From Candidatus Eiseniibacteriota bacterium (GTDB lineage Bacteria; Eisenbacteria; RBG-16-71-46): a stretch of DNA of 12,415 bases. The notes under the pieces were generated by a model, which did no database searches, was not told the DNA's origin, and saw only the letters and a program-made list of their open reading frames with translations. Shown in pieces: positions 1-6,910 of this stretch. The first letter of the stretch is position 1. Every line of letters starts with the position of its first letter. The stretch covers positions 1 through 12,415 of the forward strand of contig JAIOPA010000265.1 in assembly GCA_021414165.1 (NCBI GenBank), written 5' to 3'. Made by a program: the position numbers and the translations under genes.

Positions 1-322
1 CGCGCGACCGCCCCTCGGCGCTCACCTCGCGCCGCACGATGAGCGTGTCGCCCTCGAGCTCCAGGTCCCACTGCGCGAACAGCGCCGCCACGCGCGCCGA
101 GGTCTCGGCCGACAGCCGGAACTCGGCTTCGACCACGCACGACTTGGCCCCCTCGCGCACCACGTCGGCGTCAGCACGCCCACCCACCACCAAGGCGAGT
201 GCTGCCACGGTGAGCGACTTGCCGGAGCCGGTCTCACCGGTCACGGCATGCAGCCCTTCACCCAGGGCGATCTCGGCACGTTCAACGAGGGCCAGGTCAC
301 GGATCACGAGGCGTTCGAGCAT
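1..322 (-). CDS. recN: DNA repair protein RecN, N-terminal part (runs off the left edge)
   Basis: Only the first 107 codons are in the window. The translation begins MLERLVIRDLALVERAEI and has the Walker A motif GETGSGKS at about residues 29-36, followed by the family-typical ending RREVSAEGRSR at the window edge. RecN is an SMC-like ATPase of about 550-570 residues that acts in the nucleoid on double-strand breaks. The rest of the coiled coil and the C-terminal signature and Walker B motifs lie outside the window. The ATG at 322 is chosen because a GGAAGGA ribosome binding site sits five bases upstream and the family starts just like this. It is the last visible gene of the housekeeping block and is separated from nadK by the TonB-related insertion. 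A LexA-like palindrome lies 60-75 bases upstream, which fits the SOS control of recN known in many bacteria. Confidence 0.93.
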   Translation of the reverse strand, partial: MLERLVIRDLALVERAEIALGEGLHAVTGETGSGKSLTVAALALVVGGRADADVVREGAKSCVVEAEFRLSAETSARVAALFAQWDLELEGDTLIVRREVSAEGRSR

Positions 323-381
323 TGGGGTCCTTCCCGAGCTGGACTCACGTTCGAGGGTCTATCCGCCGCCAGAACGGCACG

Positions 382-397
382 CTGCACGGATGTGCAG
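382..397. promoter_or_regulatory. Putative LexA (SOS) box upstream of recN
   Basis: The sequence CTGCACGGATGTGCAG is a perfect 6+4+6 palindrome and fits the gammaproteobacterial LexA form CTG-N10-CAG. The flank on one side is TA, giving the CAGTA half of the extended consensus. It lies about 60 bases upstream of the recN start. SOS control of recN is well known, but LexA motifs differ between phyla and the LexA of this organism is not visible, so the assignment rests on shape and position only. Confidence 0.38.
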
Positions 398-440
398 TAA
401 AGTAGCGCGAGGGCCGGACGAAGGCAAGTGGGCAATGTGG

Positions 441-454
441 TCGCCCCGGGGCGA
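441..454. repeat. 14-bp perfect palindrome, copy 1
   Basis: TCGCCCCGGGGCGA reads the same on both strands. It lies in the 199-base gap between recN and the TonB-C-domain gene, in the recN leader region. An identical 14-mer occurs at 10682-10695, in another intergenic gap. As RNA it could fold as a 5-bp stem with a CCGG tetraloop. It could be a small intergenic repeat, a protein site or part of a termination region. Confidence 0.55.
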
Positions 455-486
455 TTGGGGGGTGCAGGCCGGGACGAGGCTGTGGC

Positions 487-508
487 GCGAGTGCCCTGGG
501 GCACTCGC
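487..508 (-). terminator. GC-rich hairpin after the TonB-C-domain gene
   Basis: Perfect 10-base arms (GCGAGTGCCC and GGGCACTCGC) are separated by two bases, so a 9-bp stem with a tetraloop is likely. It starts 14 bases beyond the stop codon at 522. There is no T-tract on either side, so it is not a classical intrinsic terminator. It would nevertheless separate the operon above from recN and protect a transcript end. Confidence 0.45.
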
Positions 509-521
509 TACGCGATCCGAC

Positions 522-1250
522 TCAGCGCCCCTTGAACTCCACCGGGAACGTGGTCCACGCGACCACCGCCCTGCCCCGTCGCATGGCGGGCCTGAAGCGG
601 GTCGCCATGGCGGCCTGCTCGGCGTAGCTGTCGAGCCCCTTCTGCGACTTGAGCACGGCGGTGCGCAACACGTGGCCGTCCTTGTTGACGAGCACGCGCA
701 ACAGCACGGTGCGCGTGTGCTTGGCATCGAGCAGGCTGTCAGGGGCCTGCAGTTGGGCAGGCTCGAGCACCACCGGCGCTTCATCGAACGCGACGAAGTC
801 ACCGGGCGCGGGCAGCTTGTCGGTGCGCGGCAGGTTGGCGGCGTCGATGCGTGCCGAGAACGCCTCGGCGGACTCGGCCGTGAGTTCCCACGTCTCGGTG
901 TTCACGTCCTGGACGAGTTTGCCCTCACGCAGGCTTGTCACCATGAGCGAGTCGCTGATCTTGCGCGCCGGGAACGAGCGATGCCGCACGATGCCGATGG
1001 GATCCTCACCGGGCTCGAACTCCGGCTCGCGCGCCACGCCCACGAATTCTTTCGCGTTCCAGAAGCCCACGGCCACATAGCGCCCGGGAACACGCATCAT
1101 GACCTGCCCGCGCACGCCCTCGGTGACGAACATGGAGTCCATGGGCGACAGCCGGGAGCGCCAGGTGGCGGTGGGTGCGTCCTGGGCGAAGGCGGGTGAT
1201 GCGAGAGCGATGAGCAACCATCCGAGGATGGCGACGCGCGCGCGGGTCAA
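522..1250 (-). CDS. Secreted protein with C-terminal TonB-like domain
   Basis: 242 residues from a TTG start. Residues 1-22 form a Sec signal peptide with a good cleavage site (SPAFA, then QDA). Residues about 25-150 match no family I recognise. Residues about 156-242 look like the TonB C-terminal domain: a proline-containing lead-in (DEAPVVLEP), then VLLRVLVNKDGHV, a helix with AAMATRFRPAM, and a closing strand VVAWTTFPVEF. TonB links the ExbBD motor to outer-membrane receptors, but this protein has no proline-rich spacer. If the signal peptide is cleaved it has no membrane anchor, so a periplasmic accessory role is as likely as true energy transduction. The start overlaps the upstream stop as TTGA, which indicates translational coupling with the small membrane protein. 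The divergent neighbour is a TonB-dependent receptor, which supports a shared function. Confidence 0.8.
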   Translation of the reverse strand: MTRARVAILGWLLIALASPAFAQDAPTATWRSRLSPMDSMFVTEGVRGQVMMRVPGRYVAVGFWNAKEFVGVAREPEFEPGEDPIGIVRHRSFPARKISDSLMVTSLREGKLVQDVNTETWELTAESAEAFSARIDAANLPRTDKLPAPGDFVAFDEAPVVLEPAQLQAPDSLLDAKHTRTVLLRVLVNKDGHVLRTAVLKSQKGLDSYAEQAAMATRFRPAMRRGRAVVAWTTFPVEFKGR

Positions 1251-1615
1251 CGGGCGAGCTCGGTACTGGCCGACCGATTACCCCACGCCTTCATCACGTA
1301 CATCGCAAGGGCGACCACTCCGAACGCAAGGAATGCCGCCGGGATGACCAACTGCGCAACAGAGCGAGGTCTCACCTCGGGAGGTCCGAGCAGAGCGTTC
1401 GCGACCGTGAGCAGCATGAGGAACTTCGCGAAGCCGGTTCGCCCTGCGCGCCACGCGAACCCGACCGCCAATGCTGCGCAGACGAGCGCAAGGCGATCCA
1501 CGACATTCAATACGCTCTGCACGGTGATCAAGTCGCGTGAGACAAACGCAAGGCCCGCACACATGGCCATGGGAATGAATGCGTCAGGCTTGTAGGGCTG
1601 CTGCGACTGCGACAT
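1247..1615 (-). CDS. Small hypothetical integral membrane protein
   Basis: 122 residues, no recognised family. A short polar N-terminus (MSQSQQPYKPD) is followed by three or four hydrophobic segments at about residues 12-27, 35-54, 62-78 and 86-108, so it should sit in the inner membrane. A longer frame extends upstream to 1744. The ATG at 1615 is preferred because AGGAGG lies four bases upstream and a sigma70-like promoter lies between the two candidate starts. It is the first gene of a two-gene minus-strand operon with the TonB-C-domain protein, with which it overlaps by four bases (TTGA). It is divergent from the TonB-dependent receptor. Its role is unknown; association with the receptor is inferred from context only. 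Confidence 0.72.
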   Translation of the reverse strand: MSQSQQPYKPDAFIPMAMCAGLAFVSRDLITVQSVLNVVDRLALVCAALAVGFAWRAGRTGFAKFLMLLTVANALLGPPEVRPRSVAQLVIPAAFLAFGVVALAMYVMKAWGNRSASTELAR

Positions 1616-1648
1616 GCGGCCTCCTGTCAGCACTTGGGGGTGCGCGGG

Positions 1649-1676
1649 ATAATACTCCCATGGATATGGCTGTCCA
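1649..1676 (-). promoter_or_regulatory. Sigma70-like promoter for the membrane protein / TonB-C operon
   Basis: On the minus strand TGGACA (1676-1671) and TATTAT (1654-1649) are separated by 16 bases. Each box differs from the E. coli consensus at one position. Transcription would begin near 1642, about 27 bases before the start codon, leaving room for the AGGAGG ribosome binding site. The short AT-rich run stands out against the GC-rich surroundings. Confidence 0.55.
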
Positions 1677-1698
1677 GTGGGATTCAAATGTACTACTC

Positions 1699-1733
1699 GA
1701 CGGCGGATATCAGACCTGCCAATATCCGCCGTC
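1699..1733. promoter_or_regulatory. Perfect 12-bp inverted repeat in the divergent spacer
   Basis: GACGGCGGATAT (1699-1710) and ATATCCGCCGTC (1722-1733) are exact reverse complements around an 11-base centre. The element lies upstream of the minus-strand promoter and 56 bases before the receptor start. It could be an operator for a dimeric regulator of both transcripts or a stem-loop in the receptor leader. There is no following T-tract, so termination is unlikely. Confidence 0.6.
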
Positions 1734-1788
1734 TCGGGACTCACCCCCAGAGCCCCAACGTCGCTCCCCGACGCTCCGAGGGTTCTTC

Positions 1789-4191
1789 ATGCGACCGATC
1801 TTGATCGGTGCTGTGTTGGTGTTGTCGTCCCTGCTCCATTCGCCCGTCCTCGCCGCCACCTTGCATGGGCGATGCGTCGAGCGTGCCAGTGGCCCCGGGC
1901 TCGCGGGTGTCGAACTGGTCGTGCGTGCCGCCAGTGATTCCACGGTGCTCGGCCATACGCTCAGCGATAGCACGGGCGCGTTCGTGCTGCGCGAGCTGCC
2001 CGCTGGACGCGTACTCCTCAGGGCGTCGCTCCTCGGTCATGCCACGGTCACTCGTTCGGAGCTCACGCTCGCCGACGCGAGCGCGGACCTCGCGGTGGGC
2101 GAACTCGTGCTCGCGATCTCCGCGATCGCCATGAAGGGCGTCGAGACGAGCACGGCGCGCGGAACGGCGATCATCGGTGTCGATCGCAATATCTACCTCA
2201 CCAAGGACATGCCGGCAGCCTCGGGAGGCAACACCACCGAGCTGCTGCGGTCGGTTCCCGAGTTGGATGTCGACATCAACGACCGCGTGAGCATCCGTGG
2301 TGTGAATGGCGCAACGATCCAGATCAACGGCCGCGTCACGCCCATGAAGGGCGATGCGCTCACGCAGTACCTCAAGCAGTTGCCGGCCGCGAGCATCGAG
2401 CGCGTCGAGGTGATCGCGAACCCGTCCGCCAAGAACGATCCCGAGGGCATGGCGGGCATCGTCAATCTGGTCACCAAGGAGCCGCTCGACTTCGGCTTCA
2501 GCGGCAGCCTCTATGCCTCGGCCGGGCCACGCGGCGGCGGCCCCGGCGTGCAAGCGGCCTGGCAGCGGGGCAAGCTCACGCTAGGCGGCGGACTCTCGGG
2601 CTACTGGAACAACAGCGACTACCGGTATGCGGAGGACCGGCGGAATCTGCTCACCGTTCCGCCGAGTGCCTTCAGCCAGCGGCAGGACTCCGACTCGCGC
2701 AGTGGCTTCGGGAACACCGACTTCTCGGCGGACTACGCGTTCGACAAGCGCAGCACCCTGTATGCCTCCACTTGGGGTGGGCTCAACAGTTGGCACAACC
2801 ATTCGGTCTCGCGCGTCACGGTGTCCAACGACCTTGCGGGTGCGACCTCGCTGTTCGACCGGTTGCTCGCCATGGACGGTTCCTGGCGCTCGCTCACCTC
2901 GACAATGGGTTTCGCACACGTCGTCGAGAAAGGCCGCCGCGAGGCCACCATCGAGTACCGCGAGTCGATCGCGCCCACGCTTTATGAGAGCGATGCTGAT
3001 CAACATGTGTTCGTGCCGACCGATTCACTGGGGGACCTCTCCCACCAGCGCACAGAAGAGCGAGCGCTCGAGCGTTCGCTGCAGATCGACGACACGCGGC
3101 CCGTGGGCAAGAAGGGCAAGCTCGAGTCGGGCTATCGCGGCATGCGGCGCGCGACCGGGAGCACCAGCCGTCTCGACTACCTGCGCGGCGGCCGTTCGGA
3201 TGGTCTAGGTGACTACGACCACCTCGAGTGGTTCCACTCGGCGTATGTCACGCTTGGATCGGTCTACAAGAAGCTCTCGTATCAGGCCGGGCTGAGGGGC
3301 GAGTTGGCCGACACGCGCTTCGAGGTCCACACCCATCCCGCGACCTACGACAACGACTATCGCAGCCTGTACCCGAGCGCGAATCTGGCCTATGACCTCG
3401 GCAAGGGGCGCAGCCTGCGGCTCACCTACTCGCGACGGATCGAACGCCCGGTCCCCTACTACCTGAATCCTGACGCGCCCACGATCGATTCCCTGAACAT
3501 CCGGCGCGGCAATCCGTTCCTCGCACCCAAGTACACGAACTCGTTCACGTTCGATGCAAGTTGGTCGGGTTCGCGCGGGCTGCTCAAGCTCTCGCCGTTC
3601 TATCGGCAGACGTTCCGGAACTGGGATCAGTTCAGGCAGATCGATGCGCAGGGCGTGTCGGTGACGACGTGGCTCAATGCCGCCTCGGTGAGTGCCTACG
3701 GAGTGGGCGTGGTGGCCTCGTTGCGGCAGACCGGCAAGATCGGCGGCACGCTATCGGGCAACGTCTACCGGGAGCGCCACGACGCCAGCAATCTCACGCT
3801 GCGCTCGGCGACCGATGCGAGTATCTGGAGTCTGTCGCTCAATGCCACGTACAAGCTGAGCAAGGACCTCGACCTGCAGACGTTCACGCGCTATAACCCC
3901 GCGCAGACGCAGGCGCAGGGCCGCACCTCGGGGAACATCTATTCCAACCTGAGCGCACGCTACAAGTTGAGCGAGAAGGCGTGGCTGAGCGCCTACGTGA
4001 GCGATCCGTTCAAGTGGTGGAAGTACGAGTTCACGTCCAGCGATCCCAGCTACTCGCAACGCGCCACGAACACGGGCTCGCTCCGGAGCTTCGGAGTATC
4101 GGCCGGGCTCTCATGGGGCAAGCCGCCCGAGACCAAGCAGCGCAAGCTCGGCCAGGAGGCCGCCCAGCCCAGCACGAACGGCGGCCAGTAG
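1789..4191 (+). CDS. TonB-dependent outer-membrane receptor (CarboxypepD-like domain, plug, beta-barrel)
   Basis: 800 residues. Residues 1-22 are a Sec signal peptide (ending SPVLA). Residues about 24-108 form a carboxypeptidase-regulatory-like beta-sandwich (GRCVERASGPGLAGVELVV, with GAFVLRELPAG). Residues about 120-232 are the plug (ELLRSVPELDVD, VSIRGVNGATIQINGR, IERVEVIANPSAK, GMAGIVNLVTK). The rest is a barrel of the 'outer membrane beta-barrel family' type, with the typical YPSANLAYDL and YSRRIERP segments. Such proteins import a ligand across the outer membrane using TonB energy; the substrate cannot be read from sequence. The frame is open upstream to 1579, but the ATG at 1789 gives a clean signal peptide and has GAGGG upstream. 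The protein ends with a polar tail of about 22 residues past the last recognisable strand instead of a terminal aromatic residue. No clear TonB box is seen between the first domain and the plug. Confidence 0.93.
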   Translation: MRPILIGAVLVLSSLLHSPVLAATLHGRCVERASGPGLAGVELVVRAASDSTVLGHTLSDSTGAFVLRELPAGRVLLRASLLGHATVTRSELTLADASADLAVGELVLAISAIAMKGVETSTARGTAIIGVDRNIYLTKDMPAASGGNTTELLRSVPELDVDINDRVSIRGVNGATIQINGRVTPMKGDALTQYLKQLPAASIERVEVIANPSAKNDPEGMAGIVNLVTKEPLDFGFSGSLYASAGPRGGGPGVQAAWQRGKLTLGGGLSGYWNNSDYRYAEDRRNLLTVPPSAFSQRQDSDSRSGFGNTDFSADYAFDKRSTLYASTWGGLNSWHNHSVSRVTVSNDLAGATSLFDRLLAMDGSWRSLTSTMGFAHVVEKGRREATIEYRESIAPTLYESDADQHVFVPTDSLGDLSHQRTEERALERSLQIDDTRPVGKKGKLESGYRGMRRATGSTSRLDYLRGGRSDGLGDYDHLEWFHSAYVTLGSVYKKLSYQAGLRGELADTRFEVHTHPATYDNDYRSLYPSANLAYDLGKGRSLRLTYSRRIERPVPYYLNPDAPTIDSLNIRRGNPFLAPKYTNSFTFDASWSGSRGLLKLSPFYRQTFRNWDQFRQIDAQGVSVTTWLNAASVSAYGVGVVASLRQTGKIGGTLSGNVYRERHDASNLTLRSATDASIWSLSLNATYKLSKDLDLQTFTRYNPAQTQAQGRTSGNIYSNLSARYKLSEKAWLSAYVSDPFKWWKYEFTSSDPSYSQRATNTGSLRSFGVSAGLSWGKPPETKQRKLGQEAAQPSTNGGQ

Positions 4192-4196
4192 CCGCC
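4180..4196. terminator. Short hairpin across the convergent stop codons
   Basis: GGCGGC and GCCGCC form a 6-bp GC stem with loop CAGTA. The receptor stop codon (4189-4191) lies in the loop and right arm, and the nadK stop is at 4199-4201. Only seven bases separate the two convergent genes. With no T-tract this is a weak candidate for a shared transcript end. Confidence 0.28.
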
Positions 4197-4198
4197 CC

Positions 4199-5080
4199 CT
4201 ACATGCTCCTGCGTTCGCTCCCCTGCCAGCCGAGCTTGGACTGGAGTGTGCGCAGGAACGGTCGTGCGGGGTTCTCGAACACGCGCACGCGGTCCTTGGC
4301 CAGTTGCAGCTCGACCTCGTCGTCCTTGGACAGGTCCTCGGTCTCGTGGCCGTCCATCACCAGCAGGGCCGGGCCGGGGCTGATCACTCGCACGGTCACG
4401 GTGCTGCCGGCGCCCAGGACCAGCGAGCGGCTGCCCAGGGCGTGCGCGCAGGCCGGCGTCACCACGAGCGAGTCGACATCCGGGGCCACCAGCGGGCCGC
4501 CGGCGGACAACGAGTATGCGGTCGAACCACTGGCGCTGGCGGCGATCAGGCCGTCGGCGACCAAGTGCCCGAGGTCATGGCCAAGGGCGGCCACCCGCAG
4601 GTGAATCGCCGAGTAGCTGCGGGCGCTGCGGATCACGGCGTCGTTCAACGCGAAGCCGACGCGCTTGGGCGTGCCACCGCGCGCACGCTTCACGCGCGTT
4701 TCCACACCGGTGCGCGTCGCGATCTTCCATTTGCCGGCGAGTGCGGCGGTCACCGCGGCGTCCAGTTCGCGGCCCTCGGCGGCGGCCAGGAACCCGAGCC
4801 CGCCCATGTTCACGGCGAGCAACACGCCCTTGCGGCCGGCCAGTGCGCGGCCCGCGGTGAGCACGGTGCCGTCGCCGCCCAGCGAGATCATGATCTCGCA
4901 CCAGCGCGCGAGCACCGGCAGCGATTCGCCGCGTTCCGACACGGCACCCGCCAGCTCACGTTCAATGCGCACCACCGCGCCCGCGCGTGCGAGCCGGTCG
5001 CGCAAAACGACAGCGGCCTTCCGCACCTGGGCGCGGCCCAGGTGTCCGATGATCGCGATCCGGCGGCCGCGTGTGCTCAC
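4199..5080 (-). CDS. nadK: NAD kinase
   Basis: 293 residues, the usual length. It phosphorylates NAD to NADP in the cytoplasm. Visible family motifs are the nucleotide-binding GGDGT at residues 68-72, NMGGLGFL at 91-98, an LND in place of the usual LNE at about 135-137, and DGLIAASASGSTAYSLSAGGP at about 167-186, where the ASASGSTAYS stretch matches the NAD-binding (T/S)PTGSTAYS signature. The C-terminus ends in RTLQSKLGW, as in many NAD kinases. The GTG start at 5080 overlaps the dxs stop as GTGA, so it is the next gene of the dxs operon and probably translationally coupled. Because of the irregularity in dxs, the nadK frame is also open back through the whole front part of dxs; family length and the GTGA overlap argue for the start given. 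It converges on the TonB-dependent receptor. Confidence 0.93.
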   Translation of the reverse strand: MSTRGRRIAIIGHLGRAQVRKAAVVLRDRLARAGAVVRIERELAGAVSERGESLPVLARWCEIMISLGGDGTVLTAGRALAGRKGVLLAVNMGGLGFLAAAEGRELDAAVTAALAGKWKIATRTGVETRVKRARGGTPKRVGFALNDAVIRSARSYSAIHLRVAALGHDLGHLVADGLIAASASGSTAYSLSAGGPLVAPDVDSLVVTPACAHALGSRSLVLGAGSTVTVRVISPGPALLVMDGHETEDLSKDDEVELQLAKDRVRVFENPARPFLRTLQSKLGWQGSERRSM

Positions 5081-6910
5081 GTGTAGATGTGTCGCGAGTG
5101 CTTCACGAACTCGAGCGTGGACTTGGCGATGCCCTCGGCATCGAGCCCGACCTGCTGCAGCAGCTCGTCGCGCTTGCCATGCAGCACGAACTCGTTGGGC
5201 ACACCCAGATGACGCACGGGCACGACCACGTTGTGCTCGGCCGATGCGGCCGGTCGAGCGCGCGAGGCCAATGAACATGTCCACGTCGAGCGGTGCTGCG
5301 AAGCGCGCGTTCACCACCGTGGCCGACACGCCCTGTGCGGCCAGCAACTCGGCCGCCGCGAGGCTCGGTGCGACCATGGTGCCCAGCGCCAGGATGGCCA
5401 CATCGCCACCCGCGCGCAGCTGCTCGGCCTTGCCGATCTCGATCATCTCCAGCTCACGGTCGGCGAGCGACGCCTCGGGGATCGGCGATCGCGGGTAGCG
5501 CACGGCAATGGGGCGCTTGCCCGGCCAGTGCGCCGCGGTCCACAGCATGTCGCGCAGCTCTTCGCCATCCATGGGCTGCATGACCACCGTGCCCGGGATC
5601 ATGCGCAGGTAGCCCACATCGAACACGCCGTGCTGCGGCGCGCCGTCATCGCCCACCAGACCGGCGCGATCCAGGCAAAGCACGATCTTCAGATCCTGCA
5701 CCGCGCAGTCGTGGATCACCTGATCGAAGCCGCGCTGCAGGAACGTGCTGTAGATGGTCGTGAGCGGCGTGAGGCCTTCGCACGCCAGACCGGCCGAGAA
5801 CGTGACCGCGTGCTCCTCGGCCATGCCCACGTCGAAGAACCGCTCGGGATACGTTTTCGCGAACTTGGTGAGGCCCGTGTTGTCGGTCATGGCCGCGGTG
5901 ATCGCGACCACGTTCGGCAACCGCTCGGCGATGTGCACGGCCGTATCGCCGAACACGTTCGAGTAGGTCTTCTTGCCGCCCTTGCTGGCCGCACCCGTGT
6001 CGGGGTCGAACACGCCGATGCCATGGAACGTGGTCGCATCGCCCTCGGCCGGGCCGTAGCCGCGGCCCTTGCGCGTCACCACGTGCAGCAGCACCGGCTC
6101 GTCGAAGCGCCGCAGGTCCGAGAGCGTCTCCTCGAGCACCGGCAGGTCGTGGCCATCGATCGGTCCGAAGTACTTCAAGCCCAGCTCTTCAAAGAGCACG
6201 CCGGGCGTGACCATGTTCTGCATGCCCTCTTTGAGCCGGTGCGCGGCCTCCTGCGCCTTCTTGCCACCGCGCGGCAGCTTGCCCAGCAACTCCCACACGT
6301 CGCGCTCGAACGCGCGGTACACCCGGCTCGTGGTGAGCTTGGTGAGGTACCGGTGAATGGCGCCGATGTTGGGCGAGATGCTCATCTCGTTGTCGTTCAG
6401 GATCACTATCAACTTCTTCTTCAGCTCGCCTGCGTTGTTCAAGCCCTCGAACGCCATGCCGCCCGTGAGCGCGCCATCGCCGATCACCGCGATGACGTGG
6501 TGGTTCTCGCCCTTCAGGTCGCGTGCCGCGCAGAAGCCCAGGGCTGCGGCGATGCTGGTGCTGCCGTGGCTCGTGCCGAACGGGTCGTGCGCGCTCTCGC
6601 TGCGGCGCGGGTAACCCGCAAGGCCGTTCAGCTGGCGCAGCGTGTGGAACTGGTCGTAGCGGCCCGTGAGCAGCTTGTGCGGATAGCTCTGGTGGCCCAC
6701 GTCCCAGATGATCTTGTCGGTCGGCGAGTCGAACACGCGGTGCAGCGCCAGCGTGAGTTCCACCACGCCCAGGTTCGGGGCCAGGTGGCCGGCGTTCCGC
6801 GCGACCGTCTGGATGATGACGTGGCGCATCTCGGCCGCCAGCTTGGCGACGTCGGCGCGGTCCAGGTCCTTCACATCCGCCGGCGAGTGGATCTTGTCGA
6901 GCATGCTCAT
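5077..6910 (-). CDS. dxs: 1-deoxy-D-xylulose-5-phosphate synthase, with a deletion/frameshift near the C-terminus
   Basis: DXS condenses pyruvate and glyceraldehyde 3-phosphate with thiamine diphosphate, the first step of the MEP isoprenoid pathway. Residues 1-556 read well: GHLAPNLGVVEL (41-52), the ThDP motif IGDGALTGG to LNDN (143-174), catalytic-Glu region AEEHAVT (364-370), DRAGLVGDDG (414-423) and NARFAAPLD (534-542). After RSTGRI (around 5243) the frame is lost. The family C-terminus reappears in a different frame as EHNVVVPVRHLGVPNEFVLHG and GLDAEGIAKSTLEF, ending at TGA 5077. About 20-27 codons that normally hold the TVEE...GGFGS segment are absent, with a net loss of 3n+2 bases. This may be a sequence error or a true lesion. 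The ATG at 6910 overlaps the DUF212 stop as ATGA; nadK follows with a GTGA overlap. The motif usually reading DGxTHxG reads DGAPQHG here. Confidence 0.9.

Noticed and set aside
39..1199. A 386-codon plus-strand frame over the recN start and the TonB-C gene
   Set aside because: It has no recognisable domain, runs through hairpins and the recN leader, and is antisense to two supported genes.
1579..1788. A 70-codon N-terminal extension of the TonB-dependent receptor
   Set aside because: It would cover the divergent promoter and the 12-bp inverted repeat and hide the signal peptide that begins at 1789.
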